A DNA stretch of 64,000 bases, taken from positions 732,057 through 796,056 of the forward strand of contig MNCI01015561.1 of NCBI GenBank assembly GCA_015680685.1. The letters run 5' to 3'. The notes under the pieces were generated by a model, which worked only from the letters and a program-made list of their open reading frames with translations, searched no databases and was not told the origin of the DNA. Below, one piece after another: positions 22,017 to 34,489 of the stretch; the first letter of the stretch is position 1; each line of letters begins with the position of its first letter. The translations under genes and the position numbers were made by a program. This DNA comes from Gnetum montanum (Eukaryota > Streptophyta > Gnetopsida > Gnetales > Gnetaceae).

Positions 22017-25000
22017 TATTAGGAAAAACAAAGTTATAGGAAAAAGCAAAAAAATTAAAGATATAACAACTACAATTACTAGAAAAAGGAAATAGGTTAA
22101 AAGGAAAGAATGAATATTTTTTAAAAAAAGAGATATAGAGCTAAAATAAAAACGTCTCGTTATAGGATAGAATTAGTATGATTAAACAAGTAGGGAAAGT
22201 ATAGGATATCGTTGTTAGTTTAGTAGGTATAGGAGGATAGTGTTTTTTTAGAAAAAGTAACACTACTACTAAAAAATGTTAAAACAAAATAAATAAAAAG
22301 TAATTCAAAAGAATTAATTAAAAAAATATAATAGATTCAAGAAGGAAAAAGAAACCAAAAGTATAATGATATAGCCATCATAATTGAACTCACAACTCTT
22401 AACATATAAAATAATGAGTTTGTAAATAAGCATGTAACATATGAAAAACCATTTAAAAAGAATTAAAAAAAAAACAAAAAAAGGAAAAAGGAAAAAGATT
22501 AAATTAGGTAAGATTTTAAGAAGATTTTTGGATTGCTTAAATTTTGTTAAAATAGGACATAGGCTAAGTGGGTAAAATAGCTTTTATCTTTATTAACATT
22601 ATTAGAATGAATTTTAATTTCAAAGGCTTCTCTATTTTCAATATATACAAAGTTATCCATTACACAAAGAACTTCACTATTATCTATTAACTACTTATGA
22701 TTTCTAGAGAAGTTATTATTTTCTATGTGTTCTACGAGAGGTGTTTTTAAGGATCAATTATATTATATATCTTTCAATCTAAGAGAGAAAGTTCTACTAT
22801 TTTAAACAATATAACATTTACTACAATGCAAGAGATTTTGTAAACATCACTAGTATTTAGAAAATTCTTTTCATTTTTAAGACTTTGGAAAAAGTTGAAG
22901 ATTTTGTTATAGGGTTTACTTTTTTAATACTCTATTTATTTTCTCCTAAATACATTTGATATAGGAAATGTTGATGAGCTTTTCATTGGAAAGAGAATTA
23001 TTATTATCTAAATTTTCTAAGTCCATATGTATATTAGAAGGAACATTTATTACATTTATCCAAGAATGAATTAATTTTTAAGTCCATATTTATATTAGAA
23101 GGAATATCTATTTTATTTAGCTAAAAATGAATTAATTTCATAAAAAAATTCAGAAGTCAACACATCAAAACAAAAGCATAAAAAAAATATGAGCCTAGGA
23201 CATAACAAATATGAAACTTTTCTAGAACTTTTATAACTTAGTGCTACCCATTAGAATTGAACCCATAATACTTGTAGGCTTATTTTTCATGCCTCTTTTT
23301 AAATATGCCCTAGGTTTACATTTTATGGTATAATAAATCTTATTCATCAATTACTTATAGTCTTGGTTTTGTATAGGTTTTAAAGATGAAGTCTATTTGT
23401 ATCAAAGGCTATTAAGGAACAATGAAGTAAATCATGATAGTATGAAATTTAAAAATTATTCTAATTTAGTATTTGTATTTGTTATATGAAATGTGTTAAA
23501 TCATTTAAATTTTATATATGTACTTCTTCTATTCACTTTTATTTTCATCAAATTTATTATTCCATGACTGTATAATGTTGTCAAACAATTACAAGTACAA
23601 GAACCAAATCAACATTTTTGTTTGTATAACTATTGTTCCTAAACTTATTTTTCAAAGGTTTGTGAAATCCTAGCAAGCAATTATGTAGGTTCATAGATTT
23701 TCCTGAATGATTGACATAGATATGACAAAAACAATATGGAGTAACTAAAAATTGTAAAAACTATGGTTGACACAAGGCCTGCTACATCATTACCTATATC
23801 ACCACTCATGAGTACTAATATTCACTACTCTCCTTTTAAAGATTAAGACCCCAACATGATTTAATCCTAGCTTAAAGTTGACGCCAATATAGATATTCAA
23901 GGTTTTCCATGGGTTGCATAATATAATCCTCTCTTTGTAATATGATTAACCCAATACCTACTTCTAAAATCCTTGCCACATAGTGATGGTGGACTTCACT
24001 TTTTTCATGATTATGATTCAAACTAGTTTTCACATTCTACCTACCGTAGCTTTAGAAGTACTGTTAAAATACCCATATTGAACTTTTTTTTGGATTCTTG
24101 TTCTGTGATCTTATATTAAAAATTAGCTTTTATATCTTGAACTTCATCTAGTTTATAGATAAGCTTCTAATAGTGTAAGATAGATTTAAAAACCTCTCTT
24201 GGAGATAGGTAGAAAAGCCTTACTTCCAAGTAACACTTTGATATTGCCAGAAAATGATGCAACTCCATTGTTGTTTTGAAAACCTTTAGAAAAGACAAAG
24301 GAAAGCTTTGATATAATTCTACCATGTTGGATGAATTTTGGAATTGTGGCCCAAGACATGAGGGAGATGTGGATTAAAATAGTATATTTCTATAATAGTT
24401 TGAATGCATTAAGAAAACTACATTAAAATATGCTAAGAAATTCAAGATAAATATGTCAATTTTATATTTTGTGGTTTTCCATCCTTTTTGGGAGTAGTAT
24501 GATTTTGTGTAACCCTTGTAATGAAAGAATTTGGTTTTAGCAACCTTAGTTAAAAATACAAAAAAATTTGGAATTACAATGTATGTCACATCCATAGCTC
24601 TTAAGACATCCCACATGTGGTCACATCCTTAGAATGTCCTAAATACCTTAAAATGTAGCTTGTAATATCCTTGTTCCTAGGCCTTTAGGTTGGAGAGCAT
24701 TACATTGGGTAAAACCCCTAAAGAAACTATTGGCCATGGCAAGGGACAAGGAAATGAATAATCTTGTAGTGAAAGAAAAGGAAACGAAGGGACCTAGCAT
24801 GAAGCTATGACCTAAAAAAGAGAGAAGAGACTAAACCCTAGAAGAAAAGAAATTCATACATGTAAAATTACATAAAATATAAATATATACAAGAAATAGA
24901 TACACATAAACTATAAAACTAAATCTCCATAACATAAGCATAAAATAACATGATATAAAAGGTTCAACCACATAAATATTCGAAAGCTAGGATCATTGAA

Positions 25001-26900
25001 TAGACAGATCTTGTAGGATTTAGGAGGAGCATGGCTGACCTACAAAATATGTTAGCTCAAACATCCAAACAAGCATACAAATGAATAGCCAAACATCCAT
25101 CTAATATGCAAAACCTAAATAAGGTTTGCCTACTCCAACTTTCACCATTACAAGGAGGTTAGCACACATTACTCTCCATGTCAAATATGTATCATGTTGT
25201 TGTGTGTACTTGCTATATGCCAAAATGTATCTACTTCAAAGTAAAATTACCAAGTGCTTGAATTTATTATTAGTCTCAATGAACTTGAGGTGTAACCTAG
25301 GACATCTAAGATTCCCAAACCTACTAATGCTAGAGGTGTCTCTTGGGACATCTCTTCTAATGTTTTAAAGGCACAAGATAAAAGGAACAATGAGTCATGG
25401 AATCATCCTTTCACATAGGATGGGACGTCCCATGAAAGCCACATTGATGCATCTTAGTGGGGATCAATCATCAAACCATCTCTAGGGACCTATCTCTAAC
25501 CAACCATACAAACTCAGTGTGGAGAGTAACAAAAAAACCAAGGAATCTATCTCATCCAAGAGATTCAATAATCCAACAAAATATTTTGAAATAGCCAAAA
25601 GATCCAATAATCTAACATGCCCCAAAACAAGTAAAAGATCCAACAATTTATCCCAAGACACATTCAACATACCAATAATCTAATTCACAAATCAAGCATA
25701 ATGGAGTCAAAAGGAAATCAAGCCAAGAACTAATAATAAAAGAGGCAAAAATATAACATAGTGATACTAAGATATTAGCTAAATCATGATCCCAAATAAC
25801 TAATGTTTTATTTTACAATAGGATATCAAGGACTCTATTAAACTTGAAATCAAGTCTAGAGTTGGATCATCACCTAAACGTATAATAGTAGATAAAATTA
25901 TTATAACTCTACTAGTCTTATGGATTTTATAATAACTATAGTTCCAAAAGCTAATATCTATACGTATTTTGCATTAAAAATTTAGAGGTGCATTTATCAG
26001 AAATATAGAGTTATAAAACCATAAATATAGGTTTAGAGAATCAAGTTGAAACAAAAATAGAAAAGTAGCTGATAAAAAGTAGACCATAATTTTGTGATGG
26101 AAATTTATTTTTCTATAATTCTAAAATAGTTTGAACACATAAATTTGAAGAGAAATATCTAGTATGATATAGGAGATATGAGGTTTTTATTATGTGCCAT
26201 CAAAAACGGTGAACTTATGGATAGCATAAAAGAAAAAATTAATAACTTCATGAAAAAACAACATTTTAAATTTTTCCAAATGGATATGGACTTTCAAACA
26301 TATAACAACATTTGGATAAATTTTTAGAGTTTTATTCCTAACCATACTCAAGATATAGACTCATGAAATCACATCATGAAAACTCCTATGGTTTTAGGTA
26401 GTTATGAAAGAATAGCACACAACTTAAAACATACTATAGATTTTAAAATGATTCTCTTTTATAAATTGTATAATGTTTCAAGAGGATTTCAAAAACCTAT
26501 AGCAACAATACTAACTCAAATGTATGTAAAAGATATTGATATTTTTCTACACATTATCTATTTTGCTAACAAAAGTCTCTAGAAATCCTAGATCCATGAA
26601 GAGAAATTAGAGAAAAAGAGAAATAGTAGATCAAGAAATTCTATGGATCAACATAATAATTGTATAAGATTTGTACAAAAAGATTAAAATCTCTAGATAT
26701 GCTTTGAAATTAATTTTCAAAACCCATCCCATAGAATTATTGGTAAAATCCTCACAAAATTAATGTCCAAAATAAGAAAAAATAATAATATAATTAATTA
26801 AAAATCACATATACAAAATCCATCCAAAAAGCATTTTATCCATTCAAAAAAAAAAAAATCCATCAATTCACAAATTGCATTAAAATCATATGGAAAAAAT
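22017..26900. other. AT-rich stretch, no gene recognised
   Basis: Nearly 5 kb of low-complexity, AT-rich sequence has only short chance frames. Small near-duplications occur, for example AAGTCCATATxTATATTAGAAGGAA at about 23020 and 23080. Weak repeats of CAATAATCxAACA occur at 25560-25690. No protein family, RNA gene or LTR terminus could be supported. The LTR that belongs to the chromovirus fragment at its right may extend into the last part. Confidence 0.4.
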
Positions 26901-27763
26901 AAACAATAGTCAACCCATGAATGTGCACCAAAACCTTTAACTATAAATGGGGATGAAGCCAAAATAACTTACCTCTAAATTCAACTAGTGAAAGTCGTAA
27001 GGGAGAAGAGAAAACTATAAGTCTAAACAATCCATACAATCAATCCACAATCCACTTGTTCTTCCTTGCTTCAATCTCTCGTAGTACGGAATCATCAAAA
27101 AGTATGTGAAAGAATTTAATCATAGGAATTTTAATAAAGATTACTTAGAAAATCATGGAATAGAAGGAAAAACCTAATTGCACAAACTAACACATAACTA
27201 GATGATAATTCCTAGAAAGCCTTAATATCATAAAATGTAACTTCCTCTCTTGGGCTCACTTATCAAGGATAAAAATACCATAAAATCTAAAAAGAACAAG
27301 TAATATAATTCAAACCTCTAAAAATAGTAAAGTAAAACAAATATAAATATAAAATAAAATATCCATAAGTACATACAAATACATCTAAGAACCTTGAACC
27401 ATGTATCCACTAGATCACACCATGTACTTTAGAAAACTAGGAATAACAATTAATCAAACCACTAATCCATATCATGCCATGCCTCATCCAACACTTCGGA
27501 GATCCTACCACACTCAATAATAGGATTAATGCACACTTGTTGGATGATAATAAAAAGATATATTTATGTGAATGATTAAATAATGAGAAAATAGATTAAG
27601 TTATCCAAGCATCTAGGCATCCAAAGCCCATCATCATCATCAACATAGTTCAACACCTAGAATATATTGAACTTATGACAAACATAGCAAACCAACAAGC
27701 ATATGCATTGTAACTCTACAAAAGCCTTATGTACCAAGGTTACTCAAAATATGTGTTGTTACA
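26901..27763 (-). mobile_element. Part of the 3' LTR of the chromovirus fragment; outer end unknown
   Basis: On the minus strand an LTR start, TGTAACAACACAT, follows directly after a polypurine tract at 27764-27778 that closes the chromovirus pol. This fixes the inner LTR border at 27763. The outer border could not be found because no second LTR is present. A TATAAATGGGG motif on the plus strand at about 26942 points the other way and is not part of this LTR's promoter. Confidence 0.4.
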
Positions 27764-29760
27764 TCCTCCTCCCTTTAAGAACCTTTCTCTTGGAAGATCT
27801 CAGGATGGAAAGAATGTACATTAGATTGAAGCTCCAAAATTGGCTCTTATGAACCATGATGGTTCTATAAGAACTTCACGATGAGAATCATTTTGCTATG
27901 CAAATTTCATTCCATTTGATCCATGATCTAATAGGATGCTCCACATATGAGGAATCACCTTGAAGCTGTACCTTAGACCAATCAACTGCATGCCTATCAT
28001 TAAGAATATACTGCTACAACATGGAAAGATGAAATACATCATGTATGCTTGAAAGTTATGGAGGTAGGACAACATGGTATGCCACATTTCCTATGTGTTG
28101 AAGGATATTGAAAAAACTAATGTAATGAGGTGTAATATTATCTTTCTAACTAAAACACATCAAGACTTTTGGTGGAACACAAAGAGACATCTTATCATCA
28201 TTCGTAAACTCAAGAGGCCTCCTCGTATAGTTCACATAAATAGCTTGATGATCTTGAGTTGTCTTCAACTGGTTACAAACCTCTCTAACATGCTTACTTG
28301 TCCTTAACACCATGTATAAATTGATATGTTGTTGATCCTCAATCGAATCCCAACACAAGGGAGTCTTGCAAGGTCTCCCATATAATACTTCATATCATGT
28401 TACCTTAAGACTAGCTTGATAGTTGTTATTGTATGCAAACTCTGCCAATGATAATAGACCATCCCAACTATTTGAAAACTATAAGGTGCAAGATCGTAGC
28501 ATGCCCTCCAACATATGGTTAACTTTCTTAACTTTTCCATTAGTTAGTGGATGATAGGATGAACTCATGTTCAACCTAGTACCCAAGGTTTCCATGAACG
28601 TACACTAAAATCAACAAGTAGATTTGGCATTATGATTTGAGATAATCTTGACAGGAATGCCATGCAATTATATGATATCATAGATAAACAACTACGTAAT
28701 ATCCTCTACATTGGCTAAAGAATTTGTAGCTCAAAAATGAGTTGAATTGATCAACCAATCCATCACAATAAGGATATCATTCTTTCCACCCCTAGTGCAA
28801 GGCAAACCAGTAATGAAATCCATAGTAATCACCTTCAACTTTCACTTTGTAATAGTGTGAGTGTACAAGTAGCTGCATGGTCATTGGTGTTTAAGTTTAA
28901 TCTATTGAAAAATCACACATTTAGCCATAAATTATCCAACTTGCATCTTCATGCTTGACCACTAGTAAAACCTCTTTAACTCTTGGTATATTTTATCACT
29001 ACCTAGATGTATTTGAAGCTTATTGAGGTGAGCTTCATTTAGCAAACACTACCATAAGGAATTAAGCATACATACCCAATCCTTATGACAAAGAAATCCA
29101 AGTGCATCAACTACCACAAAAGAGTCACTAGGATCCTTACGCTCCTCACACTAGAAATCATGTTATTGCTCTACGTGAATCTTACTAATCACATATGAAT
29201 AAATTATCATATTGTTGATCTTACTAGCCATCCAACTTAAGGCATCCACAGCAACATTACTTTTGATTGTCCAATCTTAGATAGTAAAATCAAAGTTAGC
29301 TAAGAGTCTAATCCACCTTCTTTGATGTAGGCTCAATTGAGGTTGACTCATTAGGTACTATAATCCCTTGCGATCTATCCAAATCTTCAATTAATCCCCA
29401 ACCAAGTAGTGACACCAAACCTCTAAGGTAAATACCACCACTCCTAACTCCAAGTCGTGAGTGGGCTAGCACATCTCATGAGGCCTAAGCTATTGTGAAG
29501 AATAGGATACCATGTTTCCATATTGCATAAGGAGACATCCATAACCTTCTTCTAAAGCATTAGTAGAAATATCAAATGACTTACTTGGGGTAGGAAAAAC
29601 TAGTTCAGGAGTCAAAATCAATCTACCCTTGAGTTCATCAAAGGTAGCATGAAAACATTGATTTCATAAGAAATTAATATTTTTTCACAATAGCTTTGGG
29701 AGGGTGAAGTGATGTAGGGGAGGTTTTGAACAAACCTTATATTGTAGTTTCATACCCAAA
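27764..29760 (-). pseudogene. Ty3/gypsy chromovirus pol fossil (RNase H to integrase and chromodomain)
   Basis: Minus-strand frames, broken by many stops, give chromovirus pol in order. RNase H-like blocks lie at 29330-29560. The integrase core reads ITMDFITGLPC, DILIVMDWLIN and SSYHPLTNGKVKKVNHMLEGM (28520-28850), then LAEFAYNNNYQAS. The integrase tail has SKHVREVCNQLKTTQDHQA and YTRRPLEFTNDDK (28146-28358), then HDVFHLSMLQQYILND. The last part, around 27790-27870, has NHHGS...LELQSNVHSFHPEIF, which resembles a decayed chromodomain. A polypurine tract CTTAAAGGGAGGAGGA (minus) follows. The N-terminal half (gag, protease, most of RT) is missing, cut off near 29760 where unrelated repeat-rich DNA begins. 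Confidence 0.85.
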
Positions 29761-30159
29761 AGAACTATGAACTTCATCAGCATCTTTGAGAATAGGCCAA
29801 TCCTAAATCATTGATGTAGCGATTGAATATGTTAGTGGCTGAAACACTAAGGGGTTTGTGGGCACACAACTTGACCCTGCATTCATGTGAGGGCTTGTTG
29901 AAGGTGTAGATGGGGTGCCCTGAATGGTCTTGTTGATCAAATAGGAACTTACAAAATTCAAATGCCAAATGATGCTAAGTGTTGAGTAGTGTTTGTAGTG
30001 TTAACGGTGTCAATGAGGGTGAGCATAGTCAAACGTTTTTGCTGAAAACGAAGGCACGAATGCATAGCTATGCATAAAAATAGTAGAAAATACAAGAAGG
30101 ATGCTAAAAATGCAAACAAAAATGCTAAAAATTCACAGAAAAAGAGTGAGAGAGAGCAT
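29761..30159. other. Junction sequence, no gene recognised
   Basis: This marks the switch from chromovirus pol to the repeat-rich block. Minus-strand frames 29777-29968 and 29958-30167 are open, but one is Leu/Phe-rich and neither shows a family motif. Confidence 0.3.
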
Positions 30160-31510
30160 AACACCACCCCAACTGGGGTTGAGCATAGTTAACTTTAGAA
30201 GGGATGAGAAGGTACACAGTGTATAACAGTCATAGTGGACAACGTAATCATAGTCTTAGAGGTGTTTGGCCACAAAGACTAACATTTTTCCATGGTGTCT
30301 ATGCCTGCTGGGTTGGTCACCGTGGTATGTAGTGGATTGTTGTGGTCTACGGTGTCTTGCAGTGAGCTATGGTGGTGTGCAACCTTGCCAAATGCTAACT
30401 TGAATTTGCCAATGCCTTGACTTTTCAAAATGCCAAATGCACTTCAAATTTTACAATGTTCAAATTTGGCAACCTGCTTTAATTTTTTCCAACCCATAAA
30501 ATGTTAAGGGCTAGGGTATTTATAGGCCTAGGGTTAGTGTGAAATGTAGATTAGCTGCCACGTGGTAGTGGGATAGTTGGGACTATGTTGCACCCAACTA
30601 CGCTCTCCACTGAGGCTAGTAGTGTTGTGCTTTACTTTGTTTTGACAGACTCTATGAGACTATGAGACTATGAATACATTGCCAACTACATGTTCGTGTG
30701 TTGAAAAGATCACAATGTATATGAAAAAATGCAACTTTGGAGACTATGCTTTGGCATTACGTTGTCCACTATCTCGAGTGGGGTTGAGCGTAGTTACAAT
30801 TTGGGGCCAAAAAGGGGTATAACAAAAATGCATTTTTGCTAGCTATGCTTGATGGAGGTGTGTTGGAGATGAGTTAAATGCCGGTGCTACATTGTGAAGG
30901 CCCTTGTAGGTTGTTATGACTAACTACTCTTAACTACGATCTAGATTGAGGGAGAGCATAGTCCAACACTTAGAGAAATTTTGTAGAAATGTGACCATGT
31001 GCTAACTATGCTCTCCATGGGAGGCTAACTATGTTCCCAACTAGGGTCAAGTGTAGTCTCAGCACTTGTACAAACTTGCAAAAACTAGCTCCTAGTTGAC
31101 TATGCTTGACTACACTCTAGGGCATTGGAGAGTGTAGTCTTAACACTTAGAAACTTTCTGCAAAACTGGGTCTTCCATGCTAACTACACTTGACTATGCT
31201 CTAGGGTCGTGGAGAGCATAGTCTCAACACTTAGAAAAATCTGTAGCAGCTAGCTTGACACTTAGAAAAATTTGCAAAACTAGCGTTTGTGTTGACTACA
31301 CTCTCTATTGAGTTGACTATGCTCTAGGGTAGTGGAGAGCATAGTCCCAATAGTTAGAAAAATTTGTAGCTTCTTGCTTCATGATGACACTTAGGAAAAA
31401 TTGCAAAAAATTACTTTTTGGAGCTAACTATGCTCTTTACTGGGTTGAATGTGCTCTAGGGTAGTGGAGAGCATAGTCCCTACACTTAGAAAAATTTGCC
31501 TCGTGCTGAC
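30160..31510. repeat. Degenerate array of AGAGCATAGT-type repeats forming hairpins
   Basis: A unit of roughly 100-130 bp, containing an inverted repeat followed by CAACACTTAGAAAAATTTG, recurs across this region. The best copies are 31108-31139, 31192-31223, 31315-31346 and, imperfectly, 31447-31478. Each has 11-bp arms around a 10-base loop like AGGGTAGTGG. Earlier, weaker copies are visible near 30170, 30780, 30940 and 31015. The sequence looks non-coding. By position it may be the 3' non-coding part of a Tat/Ogre-type retroelement, a class known for such arrays, but no coding domain is attached. Confidence 0.6.
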
Positions 31511-31959
31511 ACTTAGATAAATTTGCAATCGAGACACCATAGCCCAAATTTGGTGGTGTTTCATTGATTCCTCTTTGTTGATGTTTGGAGGAATGGCCTG
31601 AGAGATGTTGATAAAGAACTACAAAACACCATAGTAGGCTTGGCACTAACATTGCTCTTCCATGTATGGTCAAATTTCATTGCACCATGCTCAAGAGTGT
31701 TATGGATAGTGGTATGTTGGGAGTACAAGGTGTAGTTAACTTGCTAGGGGTAAAAGGGGAGATTGAAGTGTAAACATGGTGTCATGATGCAAGATGTAGA
31801 GTCAGCATGGTTGATGGTGGACCATGACACTAGGGTGGCTTGCCTTTGAAAATGTTGACCTCTCATTGGAGTGCTCATGAAAGAATTAGTGTGGATTTAG
31901 GGCTTGACCAGTTGTAAAATTGCAGCTCTACTAATTTGCTTGGGGATGTGCTTTTTCCC

Positions 31960-31978
31960 CTTTGCTCTTTTTTTTTTT

Positions 31979-32024
<46 letters not shown>

Positions 32025-32060
32025 CCTTTTTTTCTTTTTTCTTTTTCTTTTTCTTTTTGC
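31960..32060. repeat. T-rich low-complexity tract
   Basis: About 90 bases are almost pure T with scattered C. The Lys-rich and Phe-rich reading frames over it are artefacts of composition. Confidence 0.9.
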
Positions 32061-32352
32061 CATGGATTCTACATATTGCTAAATGCTAGCTATGGTGTGC
32101 TTTCCATCAAGTGAACTACGTGCCATTGGATGGGCTTTAGTTTGATGCTTGCGAAACTGCGTCGTGTCTATAGGATGGGTGTTTCCTTCCCAAGATGACT
32201 TGTGGTACATTTGCCTAGGCTTTGACTAGTCAACAGAGGCTCCCCACAAGACAACTTATGTTATATTTACCTTGGGTTCTACGGTTTGACTTGCAAAGGA
32301 TGCCATGTGGTCGTAGCATGTATGCATCAAAGGGGTTTGCAAACTTTACTAT

Positions 32353-32766
32353 GTAGGGAATGTAAGAGTATTGGGGCATAGGGATGGATGTAAGTAGGCT
32401 ATAGTGGGGTAATAGGGATGTGCACTCTTGAGAGGCATAGCTAGTCTAATCATGCATATCAGAGCAATGTGGTGACTTGCTACTACAATGAGATGCATCT
32501 TTGCACGAGGACCTAGAGCTTCATCTTGCAAACATGACTTTGAGAAGATAAGAAAAAAACCAAATAAAAAAATGCAATTAAAATGCCATGGGAAATGATG
32601 CTATTAGTGCTCCAAAGGCTGCACCAGTTGTAGGTGCTTGAAAAGCCAGTAAAATGTTGGGGGGCAATGATGCTGCAAATGCTTCAAAGGCCAAATCGAT
32701 GACAAGAGCTCAAAAAAATTAGCAAAATGGCAAGGTGTCATAATGCTGAAATTGCTCCAAAGGTTG
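32353..32766 (+). repeat. Direct repeat, copy 1 (~410 bp), with 72-bp sub-repeats
   Basis: It is nearly identical to 33942-34352. Its right half is made of a ~72-bp tandem unit starting GCT(A/G)...GCTCCAAAGG at about 32600, 32672, 32745 and 32817; the last unit lies beyond the shared part. The ~1.2 kb between the two copies consists mainly of the TAGTTTAA satellite. Confidence 0.85.
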
Positions 32767-32999
32767 AACCAATGGTAAGAGCTCAAAAGATTAGCAAAAT
32801 GGCTAGGGGTCATAATGCTACAAGTGCTTCCAAGGTTGCGTCGGTTGTAGGTGCTTTGTTCTAAGACTACAAGATTCCTACCCACGTGGTGTAGAAAAGT
32901 GATGGGGGAGGGGAAGGGGGGTCTTGCTTGCTTGCTTGTAGAATGATGCATGGTTGATCACGAACCTAGTCTAAGGTCTTGGTAGACCATGGTGTGCTA

Positions 33000-33840
33000 G
33001 TTTATAGTCCAAGTAGACTACTATGTGCTAGTTTAACATCATAGTAGATGAGCTATGCTAGTTTATAGTCATAGCAGACTCCTATGCTAGTTTAGCATCA
33101 TAGTGGATGATCTGTTGTGCCAATTTAATGTCATGACCCAAGGACAAATGCTATGCTAGTTTAACATCATGGTGGATGTAAGGTGTGAATGCTAGTTTAA
33201 CGTCATGATGGATGAGTTGTGTTAGTTTAACGTCATGATGGACAAATGCTTACCATATGCTAGTTTAACATCATAGTGGACATGTTTCTTACCTTGCTTT
33301 TTTGATGTGTGGTGTTGCATGCTAGATGTAATATGGCTTCAAGGATGAATGGTTCATTAGATAACCATGTTGTGTTTCTATAAGATTAGCTAGAAGAACA
33401 TCAAGTGGCACTTGTTTCACAAAGTTAATGTGAATAAATGGAAAAAATAATGCCATAAATTTTGCCTAAGTATGCATGCAAGTTACTATGGGCATTAAGC
33501 ATGTTTGTGCTAGTGGCCATGTTGATTACTAGTTTAATGCTATTTCAAGCTGTGTGTTGCTAGTTTAAGGTCATAGTGGACTACGCATTGCTAGTTTAAG
33601 GCCATTCTAGGCCCCAAGGTTAACAATGGTAGTTTAAGGCCATTTTGAGCCCCAATGGTAGTTTAAGGCTATTTTGGGCCATTGCAATAGTTTAAGGCCA
33701 TTTCGGAACCTACATCACTAGTTTAAGGCCATGGTGGGCCATGTGAACTACTAGTTTAAGGCCATTTCAGGCCATTGCATTGCTAGTTTCGGTCCATGGC
33801 AGGCCTTGCATTGCCAATTTAAGGCCATGGTGGGACATGT
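33000..33840 (+). repeat. TAGTTTAA(C/G)(G/A)(T/C)CAT satellite, unit ~30-40 bp
   Basis: Over twenty copies of TGCTAGTTTAA followed by CATCATGGTGGA (left half) or GGCCATGGTGGGCC (right half) are spaced at irregular 30-45-bp intervals, so the two halves are diverged subfamilies. The right-half form recurs in inverted orientation at 49150-49330, next to a retroelement gag-protease fossil. This suggests that the satellite belongs to the 3' non-coding part of that retroelement family. Direct repeats with variable spacers may look CRISPR-like, but the spacing and sequence do not fit. Confidence 0.8.
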
Positions 33841-33941
33841 AGTGCTATTTTTATTTTTGCAATTTTGGCTTTTACAATTTTTATGCATTTTGATGTATTT
33901 TATGCACAAGCTAATAACTACTAAAGGGTAAACGAAATGAG

Positions 33942-34352
33942 GGAATGCAAGAGTATTAGGGCATAGGGATGGATGTAGGTAGGCTATAGTGGGGTAATAG
34001 GGATGTGCACTCTTGAGAGGCATAGCTAGTCTAATCATGCATATCAGAGCAATGTGGTGACTTGCTACTACAATGAGATGCATCTTTGGACGAGGACCTA
34101 GAGCTTCATCCTGCAAACATGACTTTGAGAAGATAAGAAAAAAACAAAATAAAAAAATGCAATTAAAATGCCAAGGGAAATGATGCTATCAGTGCTCCAA
34201 AGGCCACACCAGTTGTAGGTGCTTGAAAAGCCAGTAAAATGTTGGGGGGCAATGATGCTGCAAATGCTCCAAAGGCCAAATTGATGACAAGAGCTCAAAA
34301 AAATTAGCAAAATGGCAAGGTGTCATAATGCTGAAATTGCTCCAAAGGTTGA
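33942..34352 (+). repeat. Direct repeat, copy 2 (~410 bp)
   Basis: It matches 32353-32766 with few differences (for example GTATTGGGG versus GTATTAGGG near its start). It holds three of the 72-bp sub-repeats, then breaks abruptly at about 34352 into unrelated sequence, which marks a recombination or insertion junction. Confidence 0.85.
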
Positions 34353-34489
34353 GCCTCATGCTCCTCTTGTTCTTGCACCTACTCCTCTGCCTCCTGCATG
34401 ACTACCACCTACTTCATTTATGTAGGGTGAATTGCCTAACCAACTGTTGGCGACCATTTGGGACGCGACCGCCAACGAGTGTCCTCGAA
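34353..34489. other. Junction segment with primer-site-like sequence
   Basis: On the minus strand, next to the LTR-like block, the sequence reads TTGGCGGTCGCGTCCCAAAT and soon afterwards GGTCGCCAA, a partial inverted repeat. TTGGCG is how many Ty3-type primer sites begin, but the remainder matches no tRNA end that I can confirm. Confidence 0.25.

Noticed and set aside
31875-32089. Lys-rich and Phe-rich reading frames
   Set aside because: Both are translations of a T-rich low-complexity tract.
33000-33840. CRISPR-like appearance of short repeats with spacers
   Set aside because: The units are imperfect, spacing varies, 'spacers' are themselves similar, and the setting is plant nuclear DNA; it is a satellite.
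34440-34480. TTGGCGACCATTTGGGACGC as a plus-strand primer-binding site
   Set aside because: No LTR end precedes it on the plus strand; homology with 62690-63910 shows that the adjoining LTR-like block runs on the minus strand.
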